Positions 1 to 5,982 of a DNA stretch of 9,060 nucleotides are shown here, one piece after another. The stretch's first letter is position 1. Every line of letters begins with the position of its first letter. The notes beneath the pieces were generated by a model. It saw nothing but the letters and a program-made list of their open reading frames with translations. It made no database searches and had not been told where the DNA came from. Position numbers and translations under genes: made by a program. The stretch comes from Bacillota bacterium (GTDB lineage: Bacteria; Bacillota; Clostridia; Peptostreptococcales; Anaerovoracaceae), in assembly GCA_029266295.1 (NCBI GenBank), contig JAQSXD010000126.1:1-9060 (forward strand), given 5' to 3'.

Positions 1-1002
1 GCGGTGATGATCAATAATTTCAAGGATTTCAGCAGTTTCTAATCCGTCTACAGCTTGGGATTTCTCGTTGTGATCCACAAGAATGACGCCTTTTTTCTGT
101 ACATCCAGCAAAGATCGTCGGGATATCATTCCGTGATAGGCGCCGTATATGTCCAGTACGGGAAAGTCTCTGTGCCTTACTTTCGCCATGACTTTTTTAA
201 CGTCCTCTGTGAAATCATCGGTTTCAAAGGTAATCAGGTTTTCCGTTTTCATAAAATAATGAATCGGTGTGCTTTGATTGATGAGACGAGCTACGATATA
301 TGTGTCATAGGGGGTGCTGATGATGCGGCAGCCCTTTTCGGCAGCCATCCTTTTAATGGTGAGGGATACCGGTACTCCCGTGCAAATAATCAGGCAGCCG
401 GCGCTCATCTCGATGGCGCAAAGTTGAGATTCGTAACGATTGCTCAGAATGACGATATCCCCTGCATCAATGAAATTCTCCATGGTATCAGGATTGGAAG
501 CGGCAATGAGTATCTTTCCCTGCTCCACCATATCGTCTTCATTCCCCACCACCATAGTCCCTTCGAGGGTTTCTATGATATTTTTATAGCTTGTGTTCGC
601 CGTTGCAAGAATTTGGTTGTCATAGATATCCATGTTTGCGGTGGCAATATCGTTTACGGAGATAATCCCTTCCAGTCGGTTCTGATTGGTTACCGGCAGT
701 GTTGATACATTAAGATCCCGCATAAGATTCCAGGCTTTTTTCAGTGAGAACGAGCTCTGGGCGCCCTCGGTTCTTCGAATATCAATGTCACTGACCTGTG
801 TGCCGATATCCTGAATGTATTCCGGTATTGCTACATTGAATCGTTCCAAAACAAATTTGGTTTCATCGCTGAGATCTCCTGCTCTTTTTGGGATATGAAT
901 ATCTTGCGAAATTTTGTTTTTTAGTTCTGCGTATGCGATGGCGGAGCAGATAGAATCCGTATCCGGGTTTTTATGACCGATGATAATAATATTTTTGCTC
1001 AA
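1..1002 (-). CDS. ppaC: Manganese-dependent inorganic pyrophosphatase with CBS-DRTGG-CBS regulatory insert (family II, partial)
   Basis: Hydrolyses pyrophosphate to two phosphates in the cytoplasm, pulling biosynthetic reactions forward. The frame is open for all 334 codons and continues past the left edge. Residues 8-16 read IGHKNPDTD, the first metal-binding motif of DHH-family pyrophosphatases. VDHNEKS (309-315) supplies the second metal aspartate, and DHHR (331-334) is the family hallmark, just before the cut. In the short Bacillus-type enzyme these motifs lie close together; here about 230 residues are inserted. The insert reads as a CBS domain (about 70-130), a DRTGG domain (about 140-245) and a second CBS domain (about 250-305), the layout of adenine-nucleotide-regulated CBS-pyrophosphatases. 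The C-terminal DHHA2 part, roughly 200 residues, is outside the window. The start is TTG at 1002-1000, preceded by GGAGGTG seven bases upstream; it directly precedes the conserved first strand, so an ATG start is not needed. It lies 111 bases downstream of mutY on the same strand. Confidence 0.95.
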   Translation of the reverse strand, partial: MSKNIIIIGHKNPDTDSICSAIAYAELKNKISQDIHIPKRAGDLSDETKFVLERFNVAIPEYIQDIGTQVSDIDIRRTEGAQSSFSLKKAWNLMRDLNVSTLPVTNQNRLEGIISVNDIATANMDIYDNQILATANTSYKNIIETLEGTMVVGNEDDMVEQGKILIAASNPDTMENFIDAGDIVILSNRYESQLCAIEMSAGCLIICTGVPVSLTIKRMAAEKGCRIISTPYDTYIVARLINQSTPIHYFMKTENLITFETDDFTEDVKKVMAKVRHRDFPVLDIYGAYHGMISRRSLLDVQKKGVILVDHNEKSQAVDGLETAEILEIIDHHR

Positions 1003-1024
1003 TAGGTTTCACCTCCGTTTATGT

Positions 1025-1048
1025 TTGATCGATCCATTGATTGATCAA
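1025..1048. promoter_or_regulatory. GATC-rich imperfect palindrome upstream of ppaC
   Basis: A 24-base near-palindrome begins TTGATC and ends GATCAA; 20 of 24 positions match their reverse complement. It contains three GATC tetramers and sits 23 bases above the TTG start of the pyrophosphatase gene. It could be a regulator operator or a weak leader hairpin. No good -35/-10 pair could be fixed for ppaC in this gap, so the gene may be read through from mutY. The symmetry is seen directly; the regulatory role is inference. Confidence 0.35.
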
Positions 1049-1113
1049 TTAATTATTCCAAGACTCATGGCTATTTTTCCGATTTCTTCAAAGGAAAATT
1101 CCTCGACTGTTAT

Positions 1114-2295
1114 TCATAGAATTTTATCATGCGAAGGGAAATCACTCAAAAGGAATTGATGGTAGGCCTTAAAAGCGGTTGGTATTGTGAGGCGGTCACG
1201 AAGAAATGAGGTTTTTACCCACAAATACTCATCATCATTGAATGCTAGCCCGTCGTCTTTAATCAAAATAAGATAACCAGTCAAATGCCATTCGAGATGC
1301 GTGAAAATATGCTTTGATTTCTTCAGTTTGGTCACGTTCAGTGAGGAAATGCCTTTGTGCTTCAATTTTTCCATGACGTCAGATTCAGACAATTCCCCTG
1401 GATAATTGGGGTATTCCCAAAGGCCTGCAAGTAAACCGCTATCTTCTCGCTTTCTCACAGCAGTGCTGCCTCCGCGGACGAGGAGGAGAACCGTCCTCTT
1501 TTCCTTCTTGCGCTCAGCGTTTGGTTTCTTCACGGGAAAGTCTGTGGTTCGATTCCCAAGAAGAGCTTGGCAGTAGCAGGATATCGGACAACTTTCACAT
1601 TTAGGAATGCCGCTTGGGAGACAGATGGTAGCTCCCAATTCCATGAGTGCTTGGTTAAAATCACCCGGGCGGTTCGCAGGGACGATCGCTTTAACCCATT
1701 CAGTCAACAATCGTTTGGTAGAAGTCTCCGTGATGTCCGATTTTTCCGCTGTAACTCTTGTGATCACTCGAAGCACATTGCCATCTACGCAAGGAACCTG
1801 AAGCTGGAAGGCGATGGAGCCGATCGAGCCGGCAGAGTATTCGCCGATTCCGGGGAGCTTCAGAAGCTCGTTAAAAGAACGGGGCAACTGCCCGCCGTAT
1901 TCTTGCATAACGATCTTTGCGGTTTTATGAATATTCCTTGCACGGGAGTAATAACCAAGCCCCTCCCAGAGCTTCAGGACTTCTTCTTCGGGAGCAGCAG
2001 CTAGAGAGGAGAGGGTAGGGAATGCTTTCAGCCATCGATCAAAGTAGGGCTTTACCGCCTCGACACGGGTTTGCTGAAGCATGATTTCCGAGATCCAGAC
2101 AGCATAAGGCTCCGGATTTTCTCTCCAGGGGAGAATCCGGGCATGACTGTCGTACCATTTCAGAAGTGGCAGTACAATATTTTGAAGAGAATCCGCAAAG
2201 TTATTTTGTTTTTTTTCCGGTTCTCTTCGACTCCTGCTCTCTTGTCGTCTATCCTTGTTTTTTTCTGTATCGTTGTTTTTTTTCGGTTGCTCCAT
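1114..2295 (-). CDS. mutY: A/G-specific adenine glycosylase MutY
   Basis: Removes adenine mispaired with 8-oxoguanine in base excision repair. Numbered from the ATG at 2295 (393 aa), the conserved fold starts near residue 33. The catalytic Glu70 is in SEIMLQQT. A helix-hairpin-helix reads LPGIGEYSAG (147-156), followed by the catalytic Asp171 in VDGN. The [4Fe-4S] cysteines are 225, 233, 236 and 242, spaced C-X7-C-X2-C-X5-C, one residue longer in the first gap than the E. coli enzyme; Cys240 is an extra cysteine. A NUDIX-like MutY C-terminal domain follows from about 265 and includes FTHLEWH, which reads the 8-oxoG strand. The frame is open to an ATG at 2406 (430 aa). I prefer 2295 because an extended -10 promoter lies across the upper ATG and no Shine-Dalgarno precedes it; the 2295 start also has only a weak site. 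The first 32 residues are charged and low-complexity. The stop is 111 bases before ppaC, with no clear terminator between. Confidence 0.95.
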   Translation of the reverse strand: MEQPKKNNDTEKNKDRRQESRSRREPEKKQNNFADSLQNIVLPLLKWYDSHARILPWRENPEPYAVWISEIMLQQTRVEAVKPYFDRWLKAFPTLSSLAAAPEEEVLKLWEGLGYYSRARNIHKTAKIVMQEYGGQLPRSFNELLKLPGIGEYSAGSIGSIAFQLQVPCVDGNVLRVITRVTAEKSDITETSTKRLLTEWVKAIVPANRPGDFNQALMELGATICLPSGIPKCESCPISCYCQALLGNRTTDFPVKKPNAERKKEKRTVLLLVRGGSTAVRKREDSGLLAGLWEYPNYPGELSESDVMEKLKHKGISSLNVTKLKKSKHIFTHLEWHLTGYLILIKDDGLAFNDDEYLWVKTSFLRDRLTIPTAFKAYHQFLLSDFPSHDKIL

Positions 2296-2396
2296 GTTAT
2301 ATACTTTTATTTCTCTTATTCTTTCTTGTCTCTGTTTTTTGATACTGAATAGTTTGGTGCTATGATCTCGTGAAAGAGAATCATTTTGATTATTCC

Positions 2397-2425
2397 ATTG
2401 TAACATGGAGGGGTGTTTGCAGCAA
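2397..2425 (-). promoter_or_regulatory. Candidate sigma-A promoter of mutY
   Basis: Read on the minus strand, TTGCTG (2425-2420) and TACAAT (2402-2397) are separated by exactly 17 bases, and a TG one base before the -10 makes it an extended -10 box. The start of transcription would be near 2390. This lies inside the upper part of the open mutY frame, so a transcript from here could not use the ATG at 2406 and would begin translation at 2295. Confidence 0.6.
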
Positions 2426-2470
2426 AAGAATTTTGCCTGGAAAACAACATTTTAGAGAAGCCATTTTACA

Positions 2471-2520
2471 GAAGCGCTGATTGGATGGAGTGAGCGCAGG
2501 AATGAATCGACAATTTCTAA
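2471..2520 (+). repeat. Short palindromic repeat, copy B
   Basis: A 50-base stretch opens with GAAGCGCTGAT (2471-2481), continues to GCGCAGGAATGAATC (2494-2508) and ends in CTAA. The same two blocks, in the same order and orientation, occur on the minus strand of 5726-5789, where the spacing is longer. GCGCT (2474-2478) and AGCGC (2493-2497) can form a small hairpin. It lies in non-coding DNA between the mutY promoter and the terminator of the SGNH hydrolase. It looks like a degenerate member of a small dispersed repeat family; no coding capacity. Confidence 0.45.
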
Positions 2521-2542
2521 GGTTAAACGATTGCAACAAAAG

Positions 2543-2594
2543 AAACGTCTCAAAAGGGTGTAGCTGTTTCCTCAAACAAACCCTGGAGACGTTT
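2543..2594 (-). terminator. Rho-independent terminator of the SGNH hydrolase gene
   Basis: A long stem-loop follows the hydrolase stop by 13 bases. Arms AAACGTCTC (2543-2551) and GAGACGTTT (2586-2594) pair perfectly. Inside them AGGGT (2555-2559) pairs with ACCCT (2580-2584), and TGTTT (2565-2569) with AAACA (2574-2578) around a four-base loop. On the minus strand the stem is followed by CTTTTGTT; the plus-strand side has no T run, so it acts for the minus-strand gene. Confidence 0.75.
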
Positions 2595-2607
2595 ATCATT
2601 GATAGGA

Positions 2608-3285
2608 TTATATGAATGCCTTTTCACGAATTGCATTGGAGATCAGCAGATGACCTTTTTCATTGGGATGTATCCCGTCTTCACAGAGATAATCACTATA
2701 ATTTCCGTTATTCATAAAGCCGGAACGGATATCGATTAGGGGAACTTGTTCTTTCTCCGCCAGATCGTCTACCGCCGTGCTGTACATTTCCTGCCAGCGA
2801 TAAATTCGATCGACTTCCCCCAGGAAATTCATGATGTTTTTGCCATTGAGTCCTTTGCTGATCCACTGGAAATACCGCGTTGCATCAATTGGCGGTAAAT
2901 TCATTAATACTGGCTTTCCTCCGTTTTGTTTTACCCTGGCAATTAACTCCTTGTATTTATCCAGAAAGTCTGGTACAGGTGTGTTGCAAAGATGCTGTTT
3001 ATGAGGATGCGCGGAAACCTCCGCCCAGTTATAGTCGCAGTCATTGCCGCCAAATTCTAAAATCGTATAGTCATAATAGCTCAGCTCACTTTCGTGTTTC
3101 TTCAGGATTTCTTCTCCCGTAGAAATGGTGCAGCCAAATTTTGAAAGGTTTAAAATGGGAATATTATTCTGACTCGCTATGATTTGAGCAAAGCTCTCCT
3201 TCAGCAATCGATACTTGTTCTTTACGCCGTCAAAGATAACTCCCTTTGCTACAGAATCCCCTAAAATACAAATGGAATGGATCAT
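2608..3285 (-). CDS. SGNH/GDSL-type hydrolase, cytoplasmic
   Basis: A 225-residue esterase or lipase-like hydrolase with all SGNH blocks visible. Block I is GDS (9-11) with Ser11 as nucleophile. Block II provides Gly51 in KFGCT. Block III is GGND (79-82) with oxyanion-hole Asn81. Block V is DGIHPNEKGH (203-212), with Asp203 and His206 completing the triad. Length is typical for a single-domain member. There is no signal peptide or membrane segment, so it should act in the cytoplasm. The substrate cannot be read from the sequence; family members deacylate lipids, sugars, peptidoglycan precursors or thioesters. The start ATG has AGGAGGTG seven bases upstream. It is a single-gene unit with its own promoter (3336-3364) and terminator (2543-2594), divergent from the DUF1836 gene, so no partner can be inferred from an operon. 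Confidence 0.93.
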   Translation of the reverse strand: MIHSICILGDSVAKGVIFDGVKNKYRLLKESFAQIIASQNNIPILNLSKFGCTISTGEEILKKHESELSYYDYTILEFGGNDCDYNWAEVSAHPHKQHLCNTPVPDFLDKYKELIARVKQNGGKPVLMNLPPIDATRYFQWISKGLNGKNIMNFLGEVDRIYRWQEMYSTAVDDLAEKEQVPLIDIRSGFMNNGNYSDYLCEDGIHPNEKGHLLISNAIREKAFI

Positions 3286-3335
3286 ATCTCAACACCTCCT
3301 AATGGAAATAAAAACTATGTAATGTAATATTCGTT

Positions 3336-3364
3336 ATTATATTATGCAATTTTAATAATTTCAA
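3336..3364 (-). promoter_or_regulatory. Sigma-A promoter of the SGNH hydrolase gene
   Basis: On the minus strand TTGAAA (3364-3359) and a perfect TATAAT (3341-3336) are separated by 17 bases in AT-rich DNA. Transcription should start near 3329, giving a leader of about 45 bases that carries the strong AGGAGGTG site of the gene. Confidence 0.75.
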
Positions 3365-3376
3365 TTACTAATTATC

Positions 3377-3389
3377 AATTCGTCGAATT
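3377..3389. promoter_or_regulatory. 13-base perfect dyad just upstream of the SGNH promoter
   Basis: AATTCG-T-CGAATT is a perfect palindrome around a single central base, ending 13 bases above the -35 box of the hydrolase promoter in the divergent intergenic region. The arms are too close to form a hairpin, so if functional it would be a protein-binding site. The neighbouring DUF1836 protein, with its MerR-like segment, is one candidate binder. That link is speculation. Confidence 0.25.
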
Positions 3390-3447
3390 TTTTTCAAATA
3401 AATGTTGGAATAGTTCCAGGTGCCCTATAGGAATCTTTGCCTTGCTG

Positions 3448-3456
3448 TGGTAAAAT
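3448..3456 (+). promoter_or_regulatory. Candidate extended -10 promoter of the DUF1836 gene
   Basis: TGGTAAAAT matches an extended -10 box (TG-n-TAAAAT). No good -35 hexamer is seen 16-18 bases upstream. An overlapping alternative -10, TATACT, is at 3457-3462. A transcript from here would have a leader of about 100 bases before the ATG at 3567. Moderate support only. Confidence 0.4.
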
Positions 3457-3566
3457 TATACTAATGCAAAGATTGGACGTCGAAACAAACCGCGTAGGCA
3501 GTTTGCAGCCGGATTCGGATTCGGTTTTATATTTGTATTTTATTAAAAATTAACGGAGCATCATAA

Positions 3567-4100
3567 ATGAAGGAATTGAAGGAACTGATAGACAGGCTGC
3601 TCTGTGAGCGGCCGTCAGACTGGGATAATCTGCCGGATATTGAACTGTATCGGGATCAGGTACTGAGCTATATGAAAAGGCAGCATTCTCTGCAGCCGGA
3701 AGAGGAACAGTTAACCGGTGCAATGATCAACAATTACATTAAAAGTGGTCTTCTTCCTCGTGCGAGCGGTAAGAAGTATACAAAGGACCATCTTGTCTAT
3801 TTGACTGCAATCTGTTCATTGAAGCAGGTTCTAAGTGTTGGGGAAACCGATGAACTTATGAAACTACAGCCGTCAATTACTGATGCCAGAAGATTTTATG
3901 AAGAATATCAGTCTCTGCTGGATGGAGCATTTAAGGATACCGCGAATAAACTTGACTGGGAAGGGACAGACAATCAGCTTGCAATGGCAGCGCTTCAGCT
4001 TGCAATCAGCAGCTATGCGCAGAAACTGGCCTGCCAAAAAATTCTGGATCTGCTAAAGGAAGAAGAAGTTCCGCCAAAGGGAAAGAATCCAAAGAAATGA
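3567..4100 (+). CDS. DUF1836 domain-containing protein, probable DNA-binding regulator
   Basis: A 177-residue soluble protein of the DUF1836 family, common in Firmicutes and without an established function. Residues about 23-100 form the conserved part. The segment LTGAMINNYIKSGLLP (49-64), followed by KKYTKDHLVYL (69-79), resembles the helix-turn-helix and wing of MerR-type proteins, which have a similar NYxxxGLLP...Y...HL pattern. I infer a DNA-binding role on that basis. The C-terminal part (about 100-165) is helical without metal-binding cysteines. The tail is rich in Lys, Glu and Pro. GGAG lies eight bases before the ATG. It is transcribed alone, divergent from the SGNH hydrolase and convergent with the HerA-like ATPase, so it could regulate the hydrolase or itself. 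Recognition of the domain is from memory of family sequences, not a search. Confidence 0.85.
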   Translation: MKELKELIDRLLCERPSDWDNLPDIELYRDQVLSYMKRQHSLQPEEEQLTGAMINNYIKSGLLPRASGKKYTKDHLVYLTAICSLKQVLSVGETDELMKLQPSITDARRFYEEYQSLLDGAFKDTANKLDWEGTDNQLAMAALQLAISSYAQKLACQKILDLLKEEEVPPKGKNPKK

Positions 4101-4102
4101 CA

Positions 4103-4153
4103 AGAGCGCCTCGGAGAGAATCATACACTTGTTTCGATCTCCGAAGACGCTCT
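4103..4153. terminator. Shared bidirectional terminator between convergent genes
   Basis: AGAGCG (4103-4108) pairs with CGCTCT (4148-4153), and TCGGAGA (4111-4117) pairs with TCTCCGA (4138-4144), with a small internal bulge and a 20-base loop. It starts two bases after the DUF1836 stop and ends 11 bases before the stop of the ATPase gene. T-rich DNA follows on the plus strand (CTTTATTT) and, more weakly, on the minus strand, so it can end both transcripts. Confidence 0.8.
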
Positions 4154-4164
4154 CTTTATTTCCA

Positions 4165-5694
4165 TTATTTTTTAAGCGAACCTAAAATCCCTCTGATCAG
4201 GCTTCGGCTAACCTCTCGGCCAATTGTTGTAAGTACTGCGCTTGCCGTTTTTTCCAGAGGAGTCTGTCTTTGATATCCCCTGCCAGATGACTTTTTGCCA
4301 TAGCCTGCAAGGGGAGTATCTTCTTCATCTGTATCTCCTCTTCTGCCTTCTTCAGACATCTGATTTTTCCAATTTCCCTCCTGGTTTGTCTTTTTTGAAT
4401 TTGCTGATCCGGACTGATCGTCGTTTTTCAGGGTTTCAAAGGCTGAGAACCGATCCAGACGTGCATCATACTTTCCCCTAAGCGATGACTGTGCTATGAT
4501 TGCCTTTCTTTCGTTGTCGCTAAGGGGACTTAGACTGCTTTGCGGGGGAAGAACCAGAACTCTTTCTACGATCCCTGGGCGGCCTTCCGCATCCAGGCAG
4601 GAGATCAGAGCCTCTCCGGTGGCTAGTTCGGTAATCGCGGTAACCGTATCAAAGGCGGGATTTGGTCGGAACGATTCTGCAGCAGCCTCTGCTTTTTTTC
4701 TCTCCCCGGGAGTATAGGCCCTTAGCGCGTGCTGAATACGATTGCCCAGCTGGCCTTGTACGTTTTGAGGCAGATCAGACGGACTTTGCGTAACGAAATA
4801 AATCCCCACACCCTTGGAACGAATCAGCCGCACCACTTGCTCGATTTTATCGAGAAGAACTTTGGGCACATCTTTAAAGAGCAGATGTGCTTCGTCAAAG
4901 AAGAATACGAGCTTAGGTTTTTCCAAATCACCAGCCTCCGGAAGAATCTCAAAGAGTTCCGAAAGCATCCACAGCAAGAAGGTTGCGTAGAGTGAAGGAT
5001 ACTGATACAGCCGTACACTGTGTAGAATGTTGATGAATCCACGTTCCTCCCGGTCGGTTTGAAACCAGTCAAGGATATCCAGATCAGGTTCACCGAAAAA
5101 GTAATCCCCTCCTTGATCTTCCAGGATCAGAAGATTTCTAAGGATAGCGCCGATGCTTTGCTTGGAGATGTTGCCGTAAGTAAGCGTGAATTCTTTTCCG
5201 TGTTCGCCCACGTACTGGAGCATGGACTTAAGGTCTTTCAAATCCAGCAATAGGAGTCCTTTGTCATCAGCAATGCGGAAAATCACGTTCAGTACGCCAG
5301 ACTGGGTATCGTTCAGGTTCAGGATTCTAGAAAGAAGGACAGCCCCCATTTCCGAAACGGTGGTACGGATCGGATGGCCGTTTTCTCCGAAAAGATCCCA
5401 TAGCTGCACCGGAAACGAGCGATATGTAAACTCGGATGCACCAAGCTGTACTGCCCTGGATTCCATTGCTGCCGAGGGGGAACCCTGCACAGCAAGGCCT
5501 GAAAGGTCCCCTTTGATATCCGCAAGAAATACCGGAACCCCCATATCACTAAATGCTTCTGCCATCACCTTCAAAGTTACCGTTTTCCCCGTTCCTGTAG
5601 CTCCTGCAATCAGCCCGTGCCGATTGGCCATCTTTGGTATGAGGAAAACAGGCTCTATTCCTGTTCCGATCCATAGCTTATTCTCTGAGTACAT
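4165..5694 (-). CDS. HerA-like ATPase, DUF853/YjgR family
   Basis: A 509-residue P-loop ATPase of the HerA/FtsK superfamily, matching the DUF853 group that includes E. coli YjgR (about 500 aa). Walker A is GATGTGKT (31-38). ADIKGDLSGL (58-67) is a family motif. Walker B is LVFFFDEAH (262-270), followed by a sensor-like VTQSPSDLP (301-309). The segment QLGNRIQHALRAYTP (315-329) likely supplies an arginine finger, as in hexameric translocases. Residues about 420-475 are Ser, Asn, Glu and Gly-rich and probably disordered. They lead to a conserved C-terminal helix ending RGILGSLKK. The cellular role of this family is unknown; HerA proteins translocate DNA, but the nuclease partner NurA is not present here. 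No membrane segment is seen. GGGG lies eight bases before the ATG. It is a single-gene unit with a consensus promoter and a structured leader. Confidence 0.93.
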   Translation of the reverse strand: MYSENKLWIGTGIEPVFLIPKMANRHGLIAGATGTGKTVTLKVMAEAFSDMGVPVFLADIKGDLSGLAVQGSPSAAMESRAVQLGASEFTYRSFPVQLWDLFGENGHPIRTTVSEMGAVLLSRILNLNDTQSGVLNVIFRIADDKGLLLLDLKDLKSMLQYVGEHGKEFTLTYGNISKQSIGAILRNLLILEDQGGDYFFGEPDLDILDWFQTDREERGFINILHSVRLYQYPSLYATFLLWMLSELFEILPEAGDLEKPKLVFFFDEAHLLFKDVPKVLLDKIEQVVRLIRSKGVGIYFVTQSPSDLPQNVQGQLGNRIQHALRAYTPGERKKAEAAAESFRPNPAFDTVTAITELATGEALISCLDAEGRPGIVERVLVLPPQSSLSPLSDNERKAIIAQSSLRGKYDARLDRFSAFETLKNDDQSGSANSKKTNQEGNWKNQMSEEGRRGDTDEEDTPLAGYGKKSSGRGYQRQTPLEKTASAVLTTIGREVSRSLIRGILGSLKK

Positions 5695-5725
5695 ATTGAA
5701 TTCCCCTTTCCATAATCCTTACGTG

Positions 5726-5789
5726 TTAGGGAATCGCTGATTCATTCTGCGCGCACATCTGATCGGCGAATCATTATATCAGCGCTTCC
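5726..5789 (-). repeat. Short palindromic repeat, copy A, in the leader of the HerA-like gene
   Basis: A 12-base inverted repeat with one mismatch, GGAATCGCTGAT (5730-5741) against ATCAGCGCTTCC (5778-5789), extends outward three more pairs including one G-U. Read on the minus strand it holds GAAGCGCTGAT and then GCGCAGAATGAATC, both shared with copy B at 2471-2520. The central TGCGCGCA (5748-5755) is itself a palindrome. It lies wholly between promoter and start codon, so it will be transcribed and should fold. There is no T run after it, so it is not a simple terminator. Confidence 0.55.
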
Positions 5790-5817
5790 TTAGATAAAGC
5801 CTATATTTATAATGGGA

Positions 5818-5846
5818 ATTATACTATCTTTTCCAACAATTGTCAA
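5818..5846 (-). promoter_or_regulatory. Perfect consensus sigma-A promoter of the HerA-like gene
   Basis: On the minus strand TTGACA (5846-5841) and TATAAT (5823-5818) are both exact consensus and are separated by the ideal 17 bases. Transcription should begin near 5811, giving a leader of about 115 bases that includes the palindromic repeat at 5726-5789. Such a strong promoter is notable for a gene of unknown function. Confidence 0.88.
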
Positions 5847-5910
5847 AATGGTGTCGGCCACGAGAAGTCCTTCTGAACCTCCTCTTAAACACTCCAATTT
5901 TAAATAATAC

Positions 5911-5939
5911 TAGAAATACGAACCATTTCAGGGTATAAT
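5911..5939 (+). promoter_or_regulatory. Sigma-A promoter of the glutamine synthetase-serS unit
   Basis: TAGAAA (5911-5916) and a perfect TATAAT (5934-5939) are 17 bases apart. Transcription would begin near 5946, leaving a leader of under 40 bases. That is too short for a T-box, glutamine riboswitch or other large leader element. Confidence 0.65.
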
Positions 5940-5982
5940 AATTTGTTAAGAATAAAAAACCGTGAGAGGAGCGGAAATAATC

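Noticed and set aside
55..705. Open frame of 216 codons on the plus strand
   Set aside because: It lies antisense to the pyrophosphatase frame, whose 334 codons show clear family motifs; the plus-strand translation has no recognisable domain.
1085..1110. Possible terminator between mutY and ppaC (AGGAA-TT-TTCCT)
   Set aside because: The loop would be only two bases and there is no T run after it; ppaC may simply be co-transcribed with mutY.
2390..2599. Minus-strand frame of 69 codons upstream of mutY
   Set aside because: It runs across the terminator hairpin, the repeat and the mutY promoter, has no ribosome binding site and no recognisable sequence.
3487..3527. Inverted repeat AAACCG/CGGTTT followed by T-rich DNA in the DUF1836 leader, with GGATTC repeated twice inside
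   Set aside because: The stem is only six pairs around a 29-base loop; too weak to call an attenuator or riboswitch.
5863..5874. Dyad AGAAG-TC-CTTCT between the divergent HerA-like and glutamine synthetase promoters
   Set aside because: Short and with a two-base centre; it does not match a glutamine regulator box I can recognise, so no operator is called.
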